This document shows positions 10,645 through 19,913 of a stretch of DNA of 64,000 nt, piece by piece. The notes under the pieces were generated by a model, which was given only the letters and a program-made list of their open reading frames with translations, was not told the origin of the DNA and did not search any database. Origin of the DNA: Prevotella sp. (GTDB lineage: Bacteria > Bacteroidota > Bacteroidia > Bacteroidales > Bacteroidaceae); the NCBI GenBank assembly GCA_017619755.1, contig JAFZRU010000047.1, positions 30,121 to 94,120 on the forward strand. The letters are read 5' to 3'. The position numbers and the translations under genes were made by a program. How positions within the stretch are numbered: position 1 is the first letter of the stretch; each line of letters begins with the position of its first letter.

Positions 10645-10947
10645 ATGGCAAAAGAATCTATGAAGGCCAGGGAGGTCAAAAGAGCACGCCTCGTGGCCAA
10701 GTATGCCGAGAAGAGAGCCGCCCTGAAGCAAATCATCGCCAAGACCGATGACCCGGCTGAGGCATACGAGGCAGCACGCAAGCTGCAGAGCATCCCTCGC
10801 AACGCCAACCCCATCCGTCTGCACAACAGGTGCAAGATCACCGGACGTCCAAAGGGATACATGCGCCAGTTCGGCCTCTCACGTATCCAGTTCCGCGAGA
10901 TGGCATCTGCAGGCCTCATCCCGGGCGTGAAGAAAGCCAGCTGGTAA
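10645..10947 (+). CDS. rpsN: 30S ribosomal protein S14, zinc-free form
   Basis: A 100-residue S14 of the long, cysteine-poor (C-) type. The CxxC zinc-ribbon cysteines of the short form are absent; only the single Cys of [20 protein letters not shown] remains. S14 completes the 30S head. With the zinc-free rpmJ at 16014 it gives a ribosome needing less zinc. It starts 3 bp after rplE. Confidence 0.97.
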   Translation: MAKESMKAREVKRARLVAKYAEKRAALKQIIAKTDDPAEAYEAARKLQSIPRNANPIRLHNRCKITGRPKGYMRQFGLSRIQFREMASAGLIPGVKKASW

Positions 10948-11013
10948 TGGCATCGAGAAGCATTAACTTTTAATATTGTCGGGGGAGTCCCGATCAATTA
11001 AACTTTATATTTT

Positions 11014-11409
11014 ATGACAGATCCAATAGCAGACTATCTGACAAGGCTCAGAAACGCAATCATGGCACATCACCGTGTCGTGGAGGTGCCGGCGTCAAAT
11101 CTCAAGAAGGAAATCACCAAGATCCTCTTCGAGAAGGGCTACATCCTCAACTACAAGTTCATCGAGGACGGCCCTCAGGGCACCATCAAGGTCGCGCTCA
11201 AGTATGACCCCGCGACCAAGGCCAACGCCATCAAGAAACTCAAGAGAGTTTCCACTCCTGGTCTCCGCAAATATACGGGGTACAAGGACATGCCGAGAGT
11301 AATCAACGGATTGGGCATCGCCATCCTGTCCACATCCAAAGGTGTAATGACTGACAAAGAGGCCAAGGAGCTGAAAATCGGCGGCGAGGTCCTTTGCTAC
11401 GTCTATTAA
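11014..11409 (+). CDS. rpsH: 30S ribosomal protein S8
   Basis: A 131-residue S8, which organises the 16S central domain and is the spc-operon repressor in E. coli. Starts MTDPIADYLTRLRNAI and ends GGEVLCYVY. The 66-bp spacer upstream holds a small hairpin (TCGGG / CCCGA), too simple to be called an S8 site. Confidence 0.98.
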   Translation: MTDPIADYLTRLRNAIMAHHRVVEVPASNLKKEITKILFEKGYILNYKFIEDGPQGTIKVALKYDPATKANAIKKLKRVSTPGLRKYTGYKDMPRVINGLGIAILSTSKGVMTDKEAKELKIGGEVLCYVY

Positions 11410-11427
11410 TCATGGGAGGAAAGACTT

Positions 11428-12000
11428 ATGTCAAGAATAGGTAAATTGCCCATCGTCATCCCTGCTGGCGTGGAAATCAAGCAGGACAAAGCCACTCACG
11501 TCATCACCGTGAAAGGCCCCAAGGGCGAACTCTCGCAGAAAGTGGACCCCTCCATCAACGTGAACATTGAGAATGGCGAGATGGTGTTCTCCATCAACGA
11601 GGACAGCCCCGTCAACGTGAAGCAGAAGCAGGCCTTCCACGGCCTCTACCGCGCACTCGTCAACAACATGGTTGTCGGTGTGAGCCAGGGCTTCCAGAAG
11701 ACCCTCGAACTGGTGGGCGTGGGATACCGCGTTTCCAACCAAGGCAACCTCTTGGAATTTGCTCTCGGTTACACGCACCCCATCTTCATCATGCTTCCAC
11801 CAGAGGTGAAAGTGGAGACCAAGTCGGAGAGAAACCAGAACCCTGTCATCATCCTCGAGTCCTGCGACAAGCAGTTGCTCGGACTCATCTGTGCAAAGAT
11901 TCGCTCCTTCCGCATGCCTGAGCCTTACAAGGGCAAGGGTGTCCTGTTCAAGGGTGAGGTCATCCGCAGGAAGTCGGGTAAGTCGGCCTCGGCCAAGTAA
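11428..12000 (+). CDS. rplF: 50S ribosomal protein L6
   Basis: A 190-residue L6 near the GTPase-associated centre. It is built of two repeated domains; MSRIGKLPI starts the first and the PEPYKGKGVLF block closes the second. A GGGAGGA run at 11414-11420, 7 bases before the ATG, is one of the few Shine-Dalgarno-like sites in the window. Confidence 0.98.
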   Translation: MSRIGKLPIVIPAGVEIKQDKATHVITVKGPKGELSQKVDPSINVNIENGEMVFSINEDSPVNVKQKQAFHGLYRALVNNMVVGVSQGFQKTLELVGVGYRVSNQGNLLEFALGYTHPIFIMLPPEVKVETKSERNQNPVIILESCDKQLLGLICAKIRSFRMPEPYKGKGVLFKGEVIRRKSGKSASAK

Positions 12001-12018
12001 CTTTAATAATTTACGATT

Positions 12019-12444
12019 ATGACAACGAAAAAAGTAGAAAGACGAATCAAGATAAAGTACAGAATTCGCAAGAGGGTGAATGGTACTGCCGAGCGCCCGC
12101 GCATGACTGTTTTCCGCAGCAACAAGGGCATCTATGTGCAAATCGTGGATGACTCCTGGGTGAACACTGAGAAGCCTTTCGTCTCCTTGGTGACGAAGAA
12201 GCACCCCAAGCGGAAGGTCGAGGTGAAGAACTATCCGAAGGGCAAGACGCTTGTCTCCGCCTCTTCCTTGGGTATGGAGAAGATGCCGAAATCACAGCAG
12301 GCAGAGAAGGTTGGCGAGCTGATTGCCGAGAAGGCAAAGGCTGCCGGCATCACTGCAGTGGTGTTCGATAGAAACGGATATCTTTATCACGGCAGAGTGA
12401 AGCAACTGGCTGACGCAGCCCGTAAAGGTGGACTTAATTTTTAA
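12019..12444 (+). CDS. rplR: 50S ribosomal protein L18
   Basis: A 141-residue L18, which carries 5S rRNA into the 50S. The core [20 protein letters not shown] and the C-terminal [20 protein letters not shown] are conserved. Family members are usually 110-120 residues. The extra length is a Lys-rich insert at about residues 50-75, after [12 protein letters not shown]. Confidence 0.96.
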   Translation: MTTKKVERRIKIKYRIRKRVNGTAERPRMTVFRSNKGIYVQIVDDSWVNTEKPFVSLVTKKHPKRKVEVKNYPKGKTLVSASSLGMEKMPKSQQAEKVGELIAEKAKAAGITAVVFDRNGYLYHGRVKQLADAARKGGLNF

Positions 12445-12450
12445 GCGGTT

Positions 12451-12963
12451 ATGGCAATAAATAGAGTAAAAATCAACAGTGAATCAGAGTTGAAGGACCG
12501 CCTGGTGGCTATCAACCGCGTCACGAAGGTGACAAAGGGTGGTCGCACGTTCACATTCGCAGCCATTGTCGTCGTTGGCGATGGTAATGGTGTCATCGGA
12601 TGGGGACTCGGAAAGGCCGGCGAGGTCACCGCAGCTATCGCCAAGGGCGTTGAGGCTGCCAAGAAGAACCTTGTGAAGGTTTCCGTGCTCAAGGGTACCA
12701 TCCCTCATGAGATAGAGAAGTCTTTTGGCGGTGCCACAGTGTTCCTCAAGCCCGCAGCTCCCGGTACCGGGATGGTTGCCGGCGGTGCCATGCGCGCCGT
12801 GTTGGAGAGCGCCGGCATCACCGACGTGCTGGCCAAGTCGAAGGGTTCTTCCAACCCTCACAACCTCGTGAAAGCCACCATCAGCGCACTCTGCGAAATA
12901 CGCGACGCCTACACCGTTGCCGGAGAGCGCGGCATTTCCATGCAAAAAGTTTTTAGAGGATAA
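12451..12963 (+). CDS. rpsE: 30S ribosomal protein S5
   Basis: A 170-residue S5 at the mRNA entry and decoding site. It has the dsRNA-binding-like N-domain ([15 protein letters not shown]) and the C-terminal [16 protein letters not shown] block. The loop that mutates to spectinomycin resistance (VTKGGRTF) shows no deletion. Confidence 0.98.
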   Translation: MAINRVKINSESELKDRLVAINRVTKVTKGGRTFTFAAIVVVGDGNGVIGWGLGKAGEVTAAIAKGVEAAKKNLVKVSVLKGTIPHEIEKSFGGATVFLKPAAPGTGMVAGGAMRAVLESAGITDVLAKSKGSSNPHNLVKATISALCEIRDAYTVAGERGISMQKVFRG

Positions 12964-12968
12964 GGAGG
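12964..12968 (+). promoter_or_regulatory. Strong Shine-Dalgarno site of rpmD
   Basis: GGAGG, 7 bases before the rpmD ATG and starting right after the rpsE stop codon. It is a near-perfect anti-SD match in a phylum where initiation mostly ignores SD sequences, so it may help reinitiation at this very short gene. Confidence 0.5.
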
Positions 12969-12975
12969 TTTAGAT

Positions 12976-13152
12976 ATGGCTACTATCAAAATCAAGCAAG
13001 TCAAGAGCAAAATCGGTTATCCGGTTGACCAGAAGCGTACCTTGAAGGCCCTCGGCCTTCACAAGATCTCCCAAGTGGTGGAGAAGGAGGACTGCCCGAC
13101 CATCCGTGGCATGATTCGCAAAGTGCATCACCTGGTGACCATAGTTGAATAA
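12976..13152 (+). CDS. rpmD: 50S ribosomal protein L30
   Basis: A 58-residue gene found by translating the rpsE-rplO gap. The protein starts [20 protein letters not shown] and ends VHHLVTIVE. The family [12 protein letters not shown] ending is clear. It sits 12 bp after rpsE, in the standard spc-operon position, with a GGAGG site upstream. L30 is a small 50S protein near the 5S rRNA and is not universal. Confidence 0.96.
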   Translation: MATIKIKQVKSKIGYPVDQKRTLKALGLHKISQVVEKEDCPTIRGMIRKVHHLVTIVE

Positions 13153-13182
13153 TCATCACAACATTATTAAAAGCGTAAGATC

Positions 13183-13629
13183 ATGAAATTGCATACGTTA
13201 AAACCCGCTCCAGGTTCCACACACTCGCGCCGCCGCATCGGTCGCGGCCCGGGCTCAGGTTTGGGCGGCACTTCCACTCGTGGCCACAAGGGCGCCAAGT
13301 CCCGTTCCGGTTACAAGAGAAAGATTGGTTTCGAGGGTGGACAGATGCCTCTCCAGCGCCGTGTGCCGAAGGCTGGTTTCAAAAACATCAACCACAAGGA
13401 GTATTTCGCTGTCAACCTCTCCACTCTCCAGAAGCTTGCCGAGAGCAAGAACTTGACGAAGATTGGCATTGAGGAGCTCAAGGCCGCTGGCCTGACCAAC
13501 GGCAAGGAGCTTGTGAAAATCCTTGGCATGGGCGAGTTGACTGCAAAGTTGGAAGTGTCGGCTCACGCCTTCTCGAAGACTGCAGAGGCCGCCATCAAGG
13601 CCGCCGGTGGTATCACAACTATAATCTAA
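13183..13629 (+). CDS. rplO: 50S ribosomal protein L15
   Basis: A 148-residue L15 that contacts several 23S domains and is a late-assembly protein. The N-terminal extension with GSTHSRRRIGRGPGSGLGG and the globular C-domain are both complete. It ends 4 bp before secY. Confidence 0.98.
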   Translation: MKLHTLKPAPGSTHSRRRIGRGPGSGLGGTSTRGHKGAKSRSGYKRKIGFEGGQMPLQRRVPKAGFKNINHKEYFAVNLSTLQKLAESKNLTKIGIEELKAAGLTNGKELVKILGMGELTAKLEVSAHAFSKTAEAAIKAAGGITTII

Positions 13630-13633
13630 GTAA

Positions 13634-14974
13634 ATGAAAAAGTTTATCGAGACACTGAAGAACATTTGGAAGGTGGAGGACTTGCGCCAGCGTGTCCTCA
13701 TCACCATCCTGTTCACGGCTATTTATCGTTTCGGTTCGTTCGTCGTGCTTCCCGGCATCGACCCGGACAAGTTGAAGAACCTGCAGGCCCAGACCGAGGG
13801 TGGCTTGATGTCGCTCCTCGATATGTTCTCCGGTGGTGCTTTTTCCAACGCGTCGATATTCGCGCTTGGAATCATGCCTTACATCTCCGCTTCGATTGTC
13901 ATGCAGCTGCTCGCCGTGGCTGTGCCTTATTTCCAGAAGATGCAGCGCGAGGGTGAGAGTGGCAGGAAGAAGATCATGTGGTACACCCGTCTTCTGACGG
14001 TGGCCATCCTTCTCTTCCAGGCTCCCTCTTACCTCATCAACCTGAAGATGCAGTCTGCCGGAGCGTTGAACCCGGCCATCTCCTGGAACTGGTTCATGTG
14101 GACGGGCTTGATTATCCTCGCCGCAGGCAGCATGTTCATCCTCTGGTTGGGAGAGCGCATCACCGACAAGGGTGTTGGCAACGGCATATCGCTCATCATT
14201 ATGATTGGCATCATCGCCCGCCTTCCGAGTGCTTTCATGCAGGAGGTGACCAACCGCTTCACTGAGGCAAGGGGCGGCGGCATCGTGATGCTCATCATCG
14301 AGTTGCTCATCCTCTTCGCCGTGGTGTGTGCGTCCATCCTGTTGGTGCAGGCAGTGCGCAAGGTTCCCGTGGAGTATGCCCGCCGCGTGCAGGGCAACAA
14401 GACCTACGGTGGCGGCGCCCGCCAGTACATCCCCCTGAAGCTGTTCGCCGCCAACGTGATGCCTATCATCTTCGCCCAGGCGTTGATGTTCATCCCACTG
14501 GCTCTCGTGCAGTATTCCACCAACAGCACCAACTATGTGATGCGTTCACTGCTCGACCACACAAGTCTGCTGTACAACGTGATTTTCGCCATCCTGATCA
14601 TCGCGTTCACCTACTTCTATACAGCTATCACGCTCAACCCGACGCAGATGGCTGAGGACATGAAGCGCAACAACGGGTTCATCCCCGGCATCAAGCCTGG
14701 AAAGCCGACGGCCGACTACATCGACACGATCATGTCGCGCATCACACTTCCCGGTTCGCTCTTCATCGCCTTCATCGCCGTCATGCCGGCGCTGGCCAGC
14801 CTTCTGGGTGTACCCCAAGGCTTTGCCCAGTTCTTCGGCGGCACCTCGCTGCTGATTCTCGTTGGTGTGGTCATCGACACGCTGCAGCAGATTCAGAGCC
14901 ATCTGATGATGCGGCACTATGACGGCCTGCTCAATTCCGGGCGCACTCGTTCCAACGGCGTGTCGGCTTATTGA
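13634..14974 (+). CDS. secY: Preprotein translocase subunit SecY
   Basis: A 446-residue inner-membrane channel protein with about ten hydrophobic helices. The plug and lateral gate regions lie in TM2-TM7 and the MPYISASIVMQLL helix is typical. It exports Sec substrates, which here include most proteins of the later accessory clusters. It ends VSAY. Its stop overlaps a TTG that would start map too early; the true map ATG follows at 14980. Confidence 0.97.
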   Translation: MKKFIETLKNIWKVEDLRQRVLITILFTAIYRFGSFVVLPGIDPDKLKNLQAQTEGGLMSLLDMFSGGAFSNASIFALGIMPYISASIVMQLLAVAVPYFQKMQREGESGRKKIMWYTRLLTVAILLFQAPSYLINLKMQSAGALNPAISWNWFMWTGLIILAAGSMFILWLGERITDKGVGNGISLIIMIGIIARLPSAFMQEVTNRFTEARGGGIVMLIIELLILFAVVCASILLVQAVRKVPVEYARRVQGNKTYGGGARQYIPLKLFAANVMPIIFAQALMFIPLALVQYSTNSTNYVMRSLLDHTSLLYNVIFAILIIAFTYFYTAITLNPTQMAEDMKRNNGFIPGIKPGKPTADYIDTIMSRITLPGSLFIAFIAVMPALASLLGVPQGFAQFFGGTSLLILVGVVIDTLQQIQSHLMMRHYDGLLNSGRTRSNGVSAY

Positions 14975-14979
14975 CGCAC

Positions 14980-15780
14980 ATGAACATATTTCTGAAGACA
15001 GAGGACGAGATAGAGCTGATGCGGCGGGCCAACCGGCTGGTAGGCCTCACGCTCGCCGAATTGGCACAACATGTGAAACCTGGTGTGACCACGCAGCAAC
15101 TCGACAAGATTGCTGGCGAGTTCATACGCGACCACGGAGCGACGCCCACCTTCAAGGGGTTCCCCAACCCCTACGGTGGGCCGTTCCCCGCCAACATTTG
15201 CACGTCGGTCAACGACGTGGTGGTGCATGGCGTTCCCGGTGCCTCCACCGTGCTCAAGGATGGCGACATCATCTCCATCGACTGCGGCACGTTGCTTGAC
15301 GGCTATAACGGCGACTCGTGCTACACGTTCTACGTGGGCGAGGTGAGTGCTGAGGTGAGACGCCTGTGTGTCACCACCTATGAGGCTCTTTACAAGGCCA
15401 TCGATGTGGCCGTCGCCGGAAACCGCGTTGGCGACATCGGCGCCACGGTGCAGGACTACTGCCAGGAGCGTGGTTACGGCATCGTTCGAGAGCTGACCGG
15501 CCATGGCATCGGTCGCAAGATGCACGAGGACCCCATGGTGCCCAACTATGGACGCCACGGCAACGGCCCCCTGTTGAAGGCGGGCATGTGCATCGCCATC
15601 GAGCCAATGGTGACCATGGGCAACAAGGCCATCTACTTGGACGATGACAAATGGACGGTGCACACACGCGACGGGTTACCCGCGGCACACTACGAGCACA
15701 CGATTGCCATCAGAAGGGGCAAGTCGGAAATTTTGTCTTCTTTCGAGGAAATAGAGTCAATAGTAGGAAAAATCAGTTAG
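14980..15780 (+). CDS. map: Methionine aminopeptidase, type I
   Basis: A 266-residue metalloprotease that removes the initiator methionine. The five metal ligands are in order: D in [14 protein letters not shown] (two Asp), H in [15 protein letters not shown] in AIEPMV and the last E in AHYEHTIAI. No N-terminal zinc-finger extension (type Ia). ATG 14980 is chosen over the TTG at 14971, which overlaps the secY stop. Confidence 0.97.
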   Translation: MNIFLKTEDEIELMRRANRLVGLTLAELAQHVKPGVTTQQLDKIAGEFIRDHGATPTFKGFPNPYGGPFPANICTSVNDVVVHGVPGASTVLKDGDIISIDCGTLLDGYNGDSCYTFYVGEVSAEVRRLCVTTYEALYKAIDVAVAGNRVGDIGATVQDYCQERGYGIVRELTGHGIGRKMHEDPMVPNYGRHGNGPLLKAGMCIAIEPMVTMGNKAIYLDDDKWTVHTRDGLPAAHYEHTIAIRRGKSEILSSFEEIESIVGKIS

Positions 15781-15784
15781 CAAT

Positions 15785-16003
15785 ATGGCAAAGCAAGCTG
15801 CAATAGAGCAGGACGGCACCATCGTGGAGGCTCTCTCCAACGCGATGTTTCGTGTCGAGTTAGAGAATGGATGTCCCATCACGGCCCACATCTCGGGCAA
15901 GATGAGAATGCACTACATCAAGATTTTGCCCGGCGACAAGGTGAAGGTGGAGATGAGCCCCTACGACCTTACGAAGGGAAGGATAGTGTTTAGATACAAA
16001 TAA
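15785..16003 (+). CDS. infA: Translation initiation factor IF-1
   Basis: A 72-residue OB-fold protein that blocks the A site during initiation. [20 protein letters not shown], then [23 protein letters not shown]-like core (here [12 protein letters not shown]) and the [15 protein letters not shown] end are all conserved. It starts 4 bp after map. Confidence 0.98.
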   Translation: MAKQAAIEQDGTIVEALSNAMFRVELENGCPITAHISGKMRMHYIKILPGDKVKVEMSPYDLTKGRIVFRYK

Positions 16004-16013
16004 TACGTGAGTT

Positions 16014-16130
16014 ATGAAGACAAGAGCATCAATCAAGAAGCGCACTCCCGAATGCAAGATCGTACGTCGCAAGGGTCGCCTTTTTGTCATCAACAAGAAG
16101 AACCCTAAGTACAAGCTTCGCCAAGGGTAA
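16014..16130 (+). CDS. rpmJ: 50S ribosomal protein L36, zinc-free form
   Basis: A 38-residue gene found by translating the infA-rpsM gap: starts [20 protein letters not shown] and ends PKYKLRQG. Only one cysteine is left of the CxxC-Cx4H ribbon, so this is the C- type. L36 is the last small protein added to the 50S. The operon position is standard. Confidence 0.95.
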   Translation: MKTRASIKKRTPECKIVRRKGRLFVINKKNPKYKLRQG

Positions 16131-16191
16131 GCATCAACTGGGCTACAGGCCCATTAACCAATCAAACTTTTTTTAATCATCAAACAGTAAA

Positions 16192-16572
16192 ATGGCAATA
16201 AGAATTGTTGGAGTAGATTTGCCCCAGAACAAGCGTGGCGAAATCGCATTGACCTACATCTACGGAATAGGTCGAAGTAGTTCAGCAAAGATATTGGACA
16301 AGGCTGGCGTAAGCCGTGACCTGAAGGTCAACGAGTGGTCTGACGACCAGGCAGCTAAAATCCGTGAGATCATCGGCGCTGAGTACAAAGTTGAAGGTGA
16401 CCTCCGCTCGGAGGTTCAAATGAACATCAAGCGTCTCATGGACATCGGCTGCTACCGTGGCGTGAGACACCGCAACGGTCTTCCTGTGCGCGGACAAAGC
16501 ACGAAGAACAACGCTCGCACTCGTAAAGGAAAGAAGAAGACTGTCGCTAACAAGAAAAAGGCTACCAAGTAA
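16192..16572 (+). CDS. rpsM: 30S ribosomal protein S13
   Basis: A 126-residue S13 of the 30S head, contacting P-site tRNA and the 50[26 protein letters not shown]-type start (first residues as stated here up to [10 protein letters not shown]), and the [25 protein letters not shown] region at the end is split between two conserved blocks. First gene of the alpha segment, after a 61-bp spacer. Confidence 0.97.
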   Translation: MAIRIVGVDLPQNKRGEIALTYIYGIGRSSSAKILDKAGVSRDLKVNEWSDDQAAKIREIIGAEYKVEGDLRSEVQMNIKRLMDIGCYRGVRHRNGLPVRGQSTKNNARTRKGKKKTVANKKKATK

Positions 16573-16593
16573 TCAAAAAGAATCGTTTAGATC

Positions 16594-16983
16594 ATGGCAA
16601 AGAAAACAGTCACTTCGAAAAAGAGAAATGTCAAGGTGGATGCTCTCGGACAGTTGCACGTCCACAGTTCTTTCAACAATATTATCGTTACATTGGCCAA
16701 CGGCGAGGGTCAGGTCATCTCATGGTCGTCTGCCGGAAAGATGGGCTTCCGTGGCTCGAAGAAGAATACTCCGTACGCCGCCCAAATGGCCGCAGAGGAC
16801 TGCGCAAAGGTTGCGTTCGACCTCGGTTTGCGCAAGGTGAAGGCTTACGTCAAGGGCCCCGGAAACGGTCGTGAGTCCGCCATCCGTGCCGTCCACGGTG
16901 CCGGCATCGAAGTGGTGGAGATTGTTGATGTCACCCCGCTGCCTCACAACGGCTGCCGTCCCCCGAAGCGCCGTCGCGTGTAA
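16594..16983 (+). CDS. rpsK: 30S ribosomal protein S11
   Basis: A 129-residue S11 on the 30S platform near the E site. It has the [20 protein letters not shown] core and the [19 protein letters not shown]-terminus, where Asn-Gly can isomerise to isoaspartate in E. coli. Normal length. Confidence 0.98.
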   Translation: MAKKTVTSKKRNVKVDALGQLHVHSSFNNIIVTLANGEGQVISWSSAGKMGFRGSKKNTPYAAQMAAEDCAKVAFDLGLRKVKAYVKGPGNGRESAIRAVHGAGIEVVEIVDVTPLPHNGCRPPKRRRV

Positions 16984-17046
16984 CATTTCATCGCCCGCGC
17001 CCTTCTGATGGCCGGGCATATCCAAACAAGATACATTTTCAATAGT

Positions 17047-17652
17047 ATGGCAAGATATATAGGACCGAAATCAAAAATTGCGCGCCGCTTCGGAGAACCG
17101 ATCTTCGGCGCCGACAAAGTTTTGTCCAGGAGAAACTTCCCTCCTGGACAGCATGGCAACAACCGTCGCCGCAAGCAGTCGGAGTATGCTGTCATGTTGG
17201 CAGAGAAGCAAAAGGCCAAGTACACCTACGGCGTGCTTGAGCGCCAGTTCCGCAACATGTTTGAGAAGGCCGCCAAGGCTGAAGGCATCACTGGTGAGGT
17301 GCTCCTTCAGAATTTGGAGAGCCGTCTCGACAACGTGGTGTTCCGCATGGGCATCGCCCCAACTCGCGCTGCTGCCCGCCAATTGGTGAGCCACAAGCAC
17401 ATCGTCGTTGATGGGCAGGTGGTCAACATTCCTTCATATTCAGTTAAGCCCGGACAAGTGGTGGGCGTGCGTGAGAAGGCCAAGTCCCTCGAAGTGATCG
17501 AGGCCTCCCTCGCAGGGTTCAACCACAGCAAGTATGCCTGGATTGAGTGGGACGAGAGCTCCAAGAGCGGCAAGTACCTGCACAAGCCGGACCGTGCTGA
17601 CATTCCCGAGCAAATCAAGGAGCAGTTAATCGTTGAGTTGTACTCCAAATAA
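17047..17652 (+). CDS. rpsD: 30S ribosomal protein S4
   Basis: A 201-residue S4, primary binder of the 16S 5' domain and part of the mRNA helicase site. [17 protein letters not shown] is the family start; an ATG at 17008 would add 13 unconserved residues. The S4 RNA-binding domain ([20 protein letters not shown]) lies in the middle. In E. coli S4 represses the alpha operon. It lacks the N-terminal CxxC zinc site. Confidence 0.98.
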   Translation: MARYIGPKSKIARRFGEPIFGADKVLSRRNFPPGQHGNNRRRKQSEYAVMLAEKQKAKYTYGVLERQFRNMFEKAAKAEGITGEVLLQNLESRLDNVVFRMGIAPTRAAARQLVSHKHIVVDGQVVNIPSYSVKPGQVVGVREKAKSLEVIEASLAGFNHSKYAWIEWDESSKSGKYLHKPDRADIPEQIKEQLIVELYSK

Positions 17653-17663
17653 TCATTAAATTA

Positions 17664-18653
17664 ATGGCGATATTAGCATTTCAAAAACCCGACAAAGTCG
17701 TAATGTTGGAGGCGAACGATAAGTTCGGTAAGTTCGAATTCCGTCCTCTCGAGCCAGGCTTTGGCGTTACCATCGGCAACGCCTTGAGGCGAATTCTTCT
17801 CTCCTCCCTCGAGGGCTATGCCATCAACACCATCAAGATTGGTGGCGTTGAGCACGAGTTCTCGTCGGTGCCCGGAGTGAAGGAGGATGTGACCAACATT
17901 ATCTTGAATCTCAAGCAAGTGAGGTTCAAGCAAGTAGTAGAAGAATTCGAGAATGAGAAAGTTAGTATCACCGTGGAGAATTCCACAGAATTCAAGGCTG
18001 GTGATATAACCAAGTATCTGACTGGATTTGAAGTGTTAAACCCAGATTTGGTGATTTGTCATTTGGATGTCAAAGCGTCGATGCAGCTCGACATAACCAT
18101 CAACAAGGGTCGTGGCTACGTTCCTGCTGATGAGAACCGCGATTTCTGCACCGATGTCAACGTAATACCAATCGATTCTATCTACACCCCAATCCGCAAC
18201 GTCAGGTATTCTGTAGAGCCCTACCGTGTCGAGCAGAAGACTGACTACGACAAACTCGTATTAGAGGTGTCGACGGATGGTTCCATTCACCCGAAGGATG
18301 CGCTCAAGGAGGCTGCGAAGATCTTGATCCACCACTTCATGCTCTTCTCGGACGAGAAGATCACGCTGGAGAGTCCCGAGACCAACGGCAACCAGGAGTT
18401 CGACGAGGAGGTGCTTCACATGCGTCAACTGCTCAAGACCAAGCTTGTGGAGATGAACCTCAGTGTTCGTGCTCTCAACTGCTTGAAGGCAGCCGACGTG
18501 GAGACGCTTGGCGACTTGGTGCAGTTCAACAAGACCGACCTGCTCAAGTTCCGCAACTTCGGCAAGAAATCGCTTTCAGAGCTTGATGATTTGCTCGAGA
18601 GTCTGAATCTTTCGTTTGGAACCGATATTTCAAAGTACAAACTTGAAAAGTAA
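17664..18653 (+). CDS. rpoA: RNA polymerase alpha subunit
   Basis: A 329-residue alpha subunit. The N-terminal dimerisation and assembly domain (about 1-230) includes [18 protein letters not shown]. An acidic linker follows, then the C-terminal domain (about 255-329) with [19 protein letters not shown]-type helix-hairpin-helix, here written [13 protein letters not shown], used for UP-element and activator contacts. Position between rpsD and rplQ is standard. Confidence 0.98.
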   Translation: MAILAFQKPDKVVMLEANDKFGKFEFRPLEPGFGVTIGNALRRILLSSLEGYAINTIKIGGVEHEFSSVPGVKEDVTNIILNLKQVRFKQVVEEFENEKVSITVENSTEFKAGDITKYLTGFEVLNPDLVICHLDVKASMQLDITINKGRGYVPADENRDFCTDVNVIPIDSIYTPIRNVRYSVEPYRVEQKTDYDKLVLEVSTDGSIHPKDALKEAAKILIHHFMLFSDEKITLESPETNGNQEFDEEVLHMRQLLKTKLVEMNLSVRALNCLKAADVETLGDLVQFNKTDLLKFRNFGKKSLSELDDLLESLNLSFGTDISKYKLEK

Positions 18654-18661
18654 AACGAAAA

Positions 18662-19153
18662 ATGAGACACAATAAGAAATTCAATCATTTGAGTCGTACT
18701 GCAGACCACCGCAGCGCCATGTTGGCCAACATGACCATTTCGCTGATCATGCACAAAAGAATCACTACGACTCTGGCCAAGGCCAAGGCGCTGAAGAAAT
18801 ACGCCGAGCCGCTGATCACCCGCTGCAAGGACGATTCCACGCACTCACGTCGTGTCGTCTTCAGCTATCTTCAGAACAAGGAGGCCCTCAAGGAACTCTA
18901 CGGGCCCGTTGCCGAGAAAGTGGGCGACCGCCCCGGTGGCTACACCCGCATCATCAAACTCGGTCACCGTTTGGGTGATGGTGCTCAGACCTGCTTCATC
19001 GAGCTTGTTGACTTCGACGAGAACATGGCCAAGACCCCGAAGGCTGCCAAGAAGACACGCCGCAGCCGCAGGTCTTCAGCAAAGGCAGAGAACGCCGCAG
19101 AGGCCACTCCCGCCGCAGAGGCCGCTCCCGCAGAGGAGACAGCAGCTGAGTAA
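18662..19153 (+). CDS. rplQ: 50S ribosomal protein L17
   Basis: A 163-residue L17, located near the tunnel exit. The core (about 1-120) starts [20 protein letters not shown]. It is followed by a Lys/Arg stretch and then an Ala/Glu-rich low-complexity tail (about 130-163), a common Bacteroidetes extension with no known role. It is the last gene of the operon and is followed by two terminators. Confidence 0.97.
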   Translation: MRHNKKFNHLSRTADHRSAMLANMTISLIMHKRITTTLAKAKALKKYAEPLITRCKDDSTHSRRVVFSYLQNKEALKELYGPVAEKVGDRPGGYTRIIKLGHRLGDGAQTCFIELVDFDENMAKTPKAAKKTRRSRRSSAKAENAAEATPAAEAAPAEETAAE

Positions 19154-19177
19154 TCACCATTAACTTCATATCAGGAA

Positions 19178-19205
19178 GCCCCCGGCAATGCTGTCGGGGG
19201 TTTTC
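19178..19205 (+). terminator. Rho-independent terminator of the ribosomal operon
   Basis: A nine-base-pair stem, CCCCCGGCA (19179-19187) with TGTCGGGGG (19192-19200), one G-T wobble, a 4-base loop and a following TTTTCTGG. It lies 25 bp after the rplQ stop. Confidence 0.88.
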
Positions 19206-19330
19206 TGGCTCATGTCGTCTTCTCCGAACTAAATGATGAGCGTGTCTTTTAAAAACTTTTTCATCTCCAGTTTTCCTATCCCATTTTATATTCTTCTAAT
19301 ATAGAAATTTTTCTTCTATCTTTTCAAAGA

Positions 19331-19356
19331 AAAGGCCACCTATTGGTGGCTTTTTT
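19331..19356. terminator. Bidirectional terminator between convergent genes
   Basis: AAAGGCCACC, a TATT loop and GGTGGCTTTTTT form a symmetric hairpin with a T-run on each strand. It separates rplQ from the convergent gene ending at 19356. The bases between the two terminators (19206-19330) hold only AT-rich sequence. Confidence 0.85.
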
Positions 19357-19913
19357 CATAGAAATTCGAAGCCCACTCCTTTTTTCTTTCCACAGACGTA
19401 TGCGATGGGCGCACGACCTTCTTGGACGAGATGGTCAAGATAGAGAGGCTCTCCTTCTATCACTAAGCTACACTGAAATGTGTCACCAGGGTGGAGGCGG
19501 GTCTTCTCTGATGCCACCACGCGAAAGTCGAGACCTCCCATATATTCAATGTCGCAGATCCTCCCCGGCAACCAAATGAGACGTACACGGTCACCGGGAT
19601 GAAGTTCTTCTGTCACGCTGAGCCTGCGGCTATACACGGGGTCGCTCTGCTGCTCTTCTGGCAGCATGGCGTTTTGATGATACTCATTCCAGTCGTGATA
19701 TCCTAAGAATTTTGCCAGGATGTTCAACGTGCTGCTGCGTGGCTGCCCCCCATTGGAAAGGTAGCCCCAAAGACGCTTCAGTGTTGTGGCACTTAGCATA
19801 ATATGAAGCCGTGCATAAATACGTTTGCTAAGATAGTCAAAGTCTCGGGGGGTCTGCATTTGGCAAGCCAACGCATTCTCTATGTCTCTCCGAAGTTTCT
19901 CTATTTCATTCAT
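19356..19913 (-). CDS. Conserved hypothetical, kinase-coupled; possible DNA- or RNA-binding protein
   Basis: A 185-residue protein without signal peptide. I do not recognise a named family. The N-terminal half (about 1-80) is helical and resembles an HTH-like fold (LSATTLKRLWGYLSNGG, then RSSTLNILAKFLGYHDW), seen in many Bacteroidetes hypotheticals. The C-terminal half (about 100-185) is beta-rich with HPGDRVRLIWLPGRICDIEYM and a DTFQCSLVIEGEPLYLDHL stretch. Its ATG (19913) overlaps the kinase stop as ATGA, so the two genes are translationally coupled and probably work together. An upstream ATG at 19931 is possible but lies inside the kinase. Inference: a cytoplasmic effector or substrate of the kinase. 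Confidence 0.7.
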   Translation of the reverse strand: MNEIEKLRRDIENALACQMQTPRDFDYLSKRIYARLHIMLSATTLKRLWGYLSNGGQPRSSTLNILAKFLGYHDWNEYHQNAMLPEEQQSDPVYSRRLSVTEELHPGDRVRLIWLPGRICDIEYMGGLDFRVVASEKTRLHPGDTFQCSLVIEGEPLYLDHLVQEGRAPIAYVCGKKKGVGFEFL

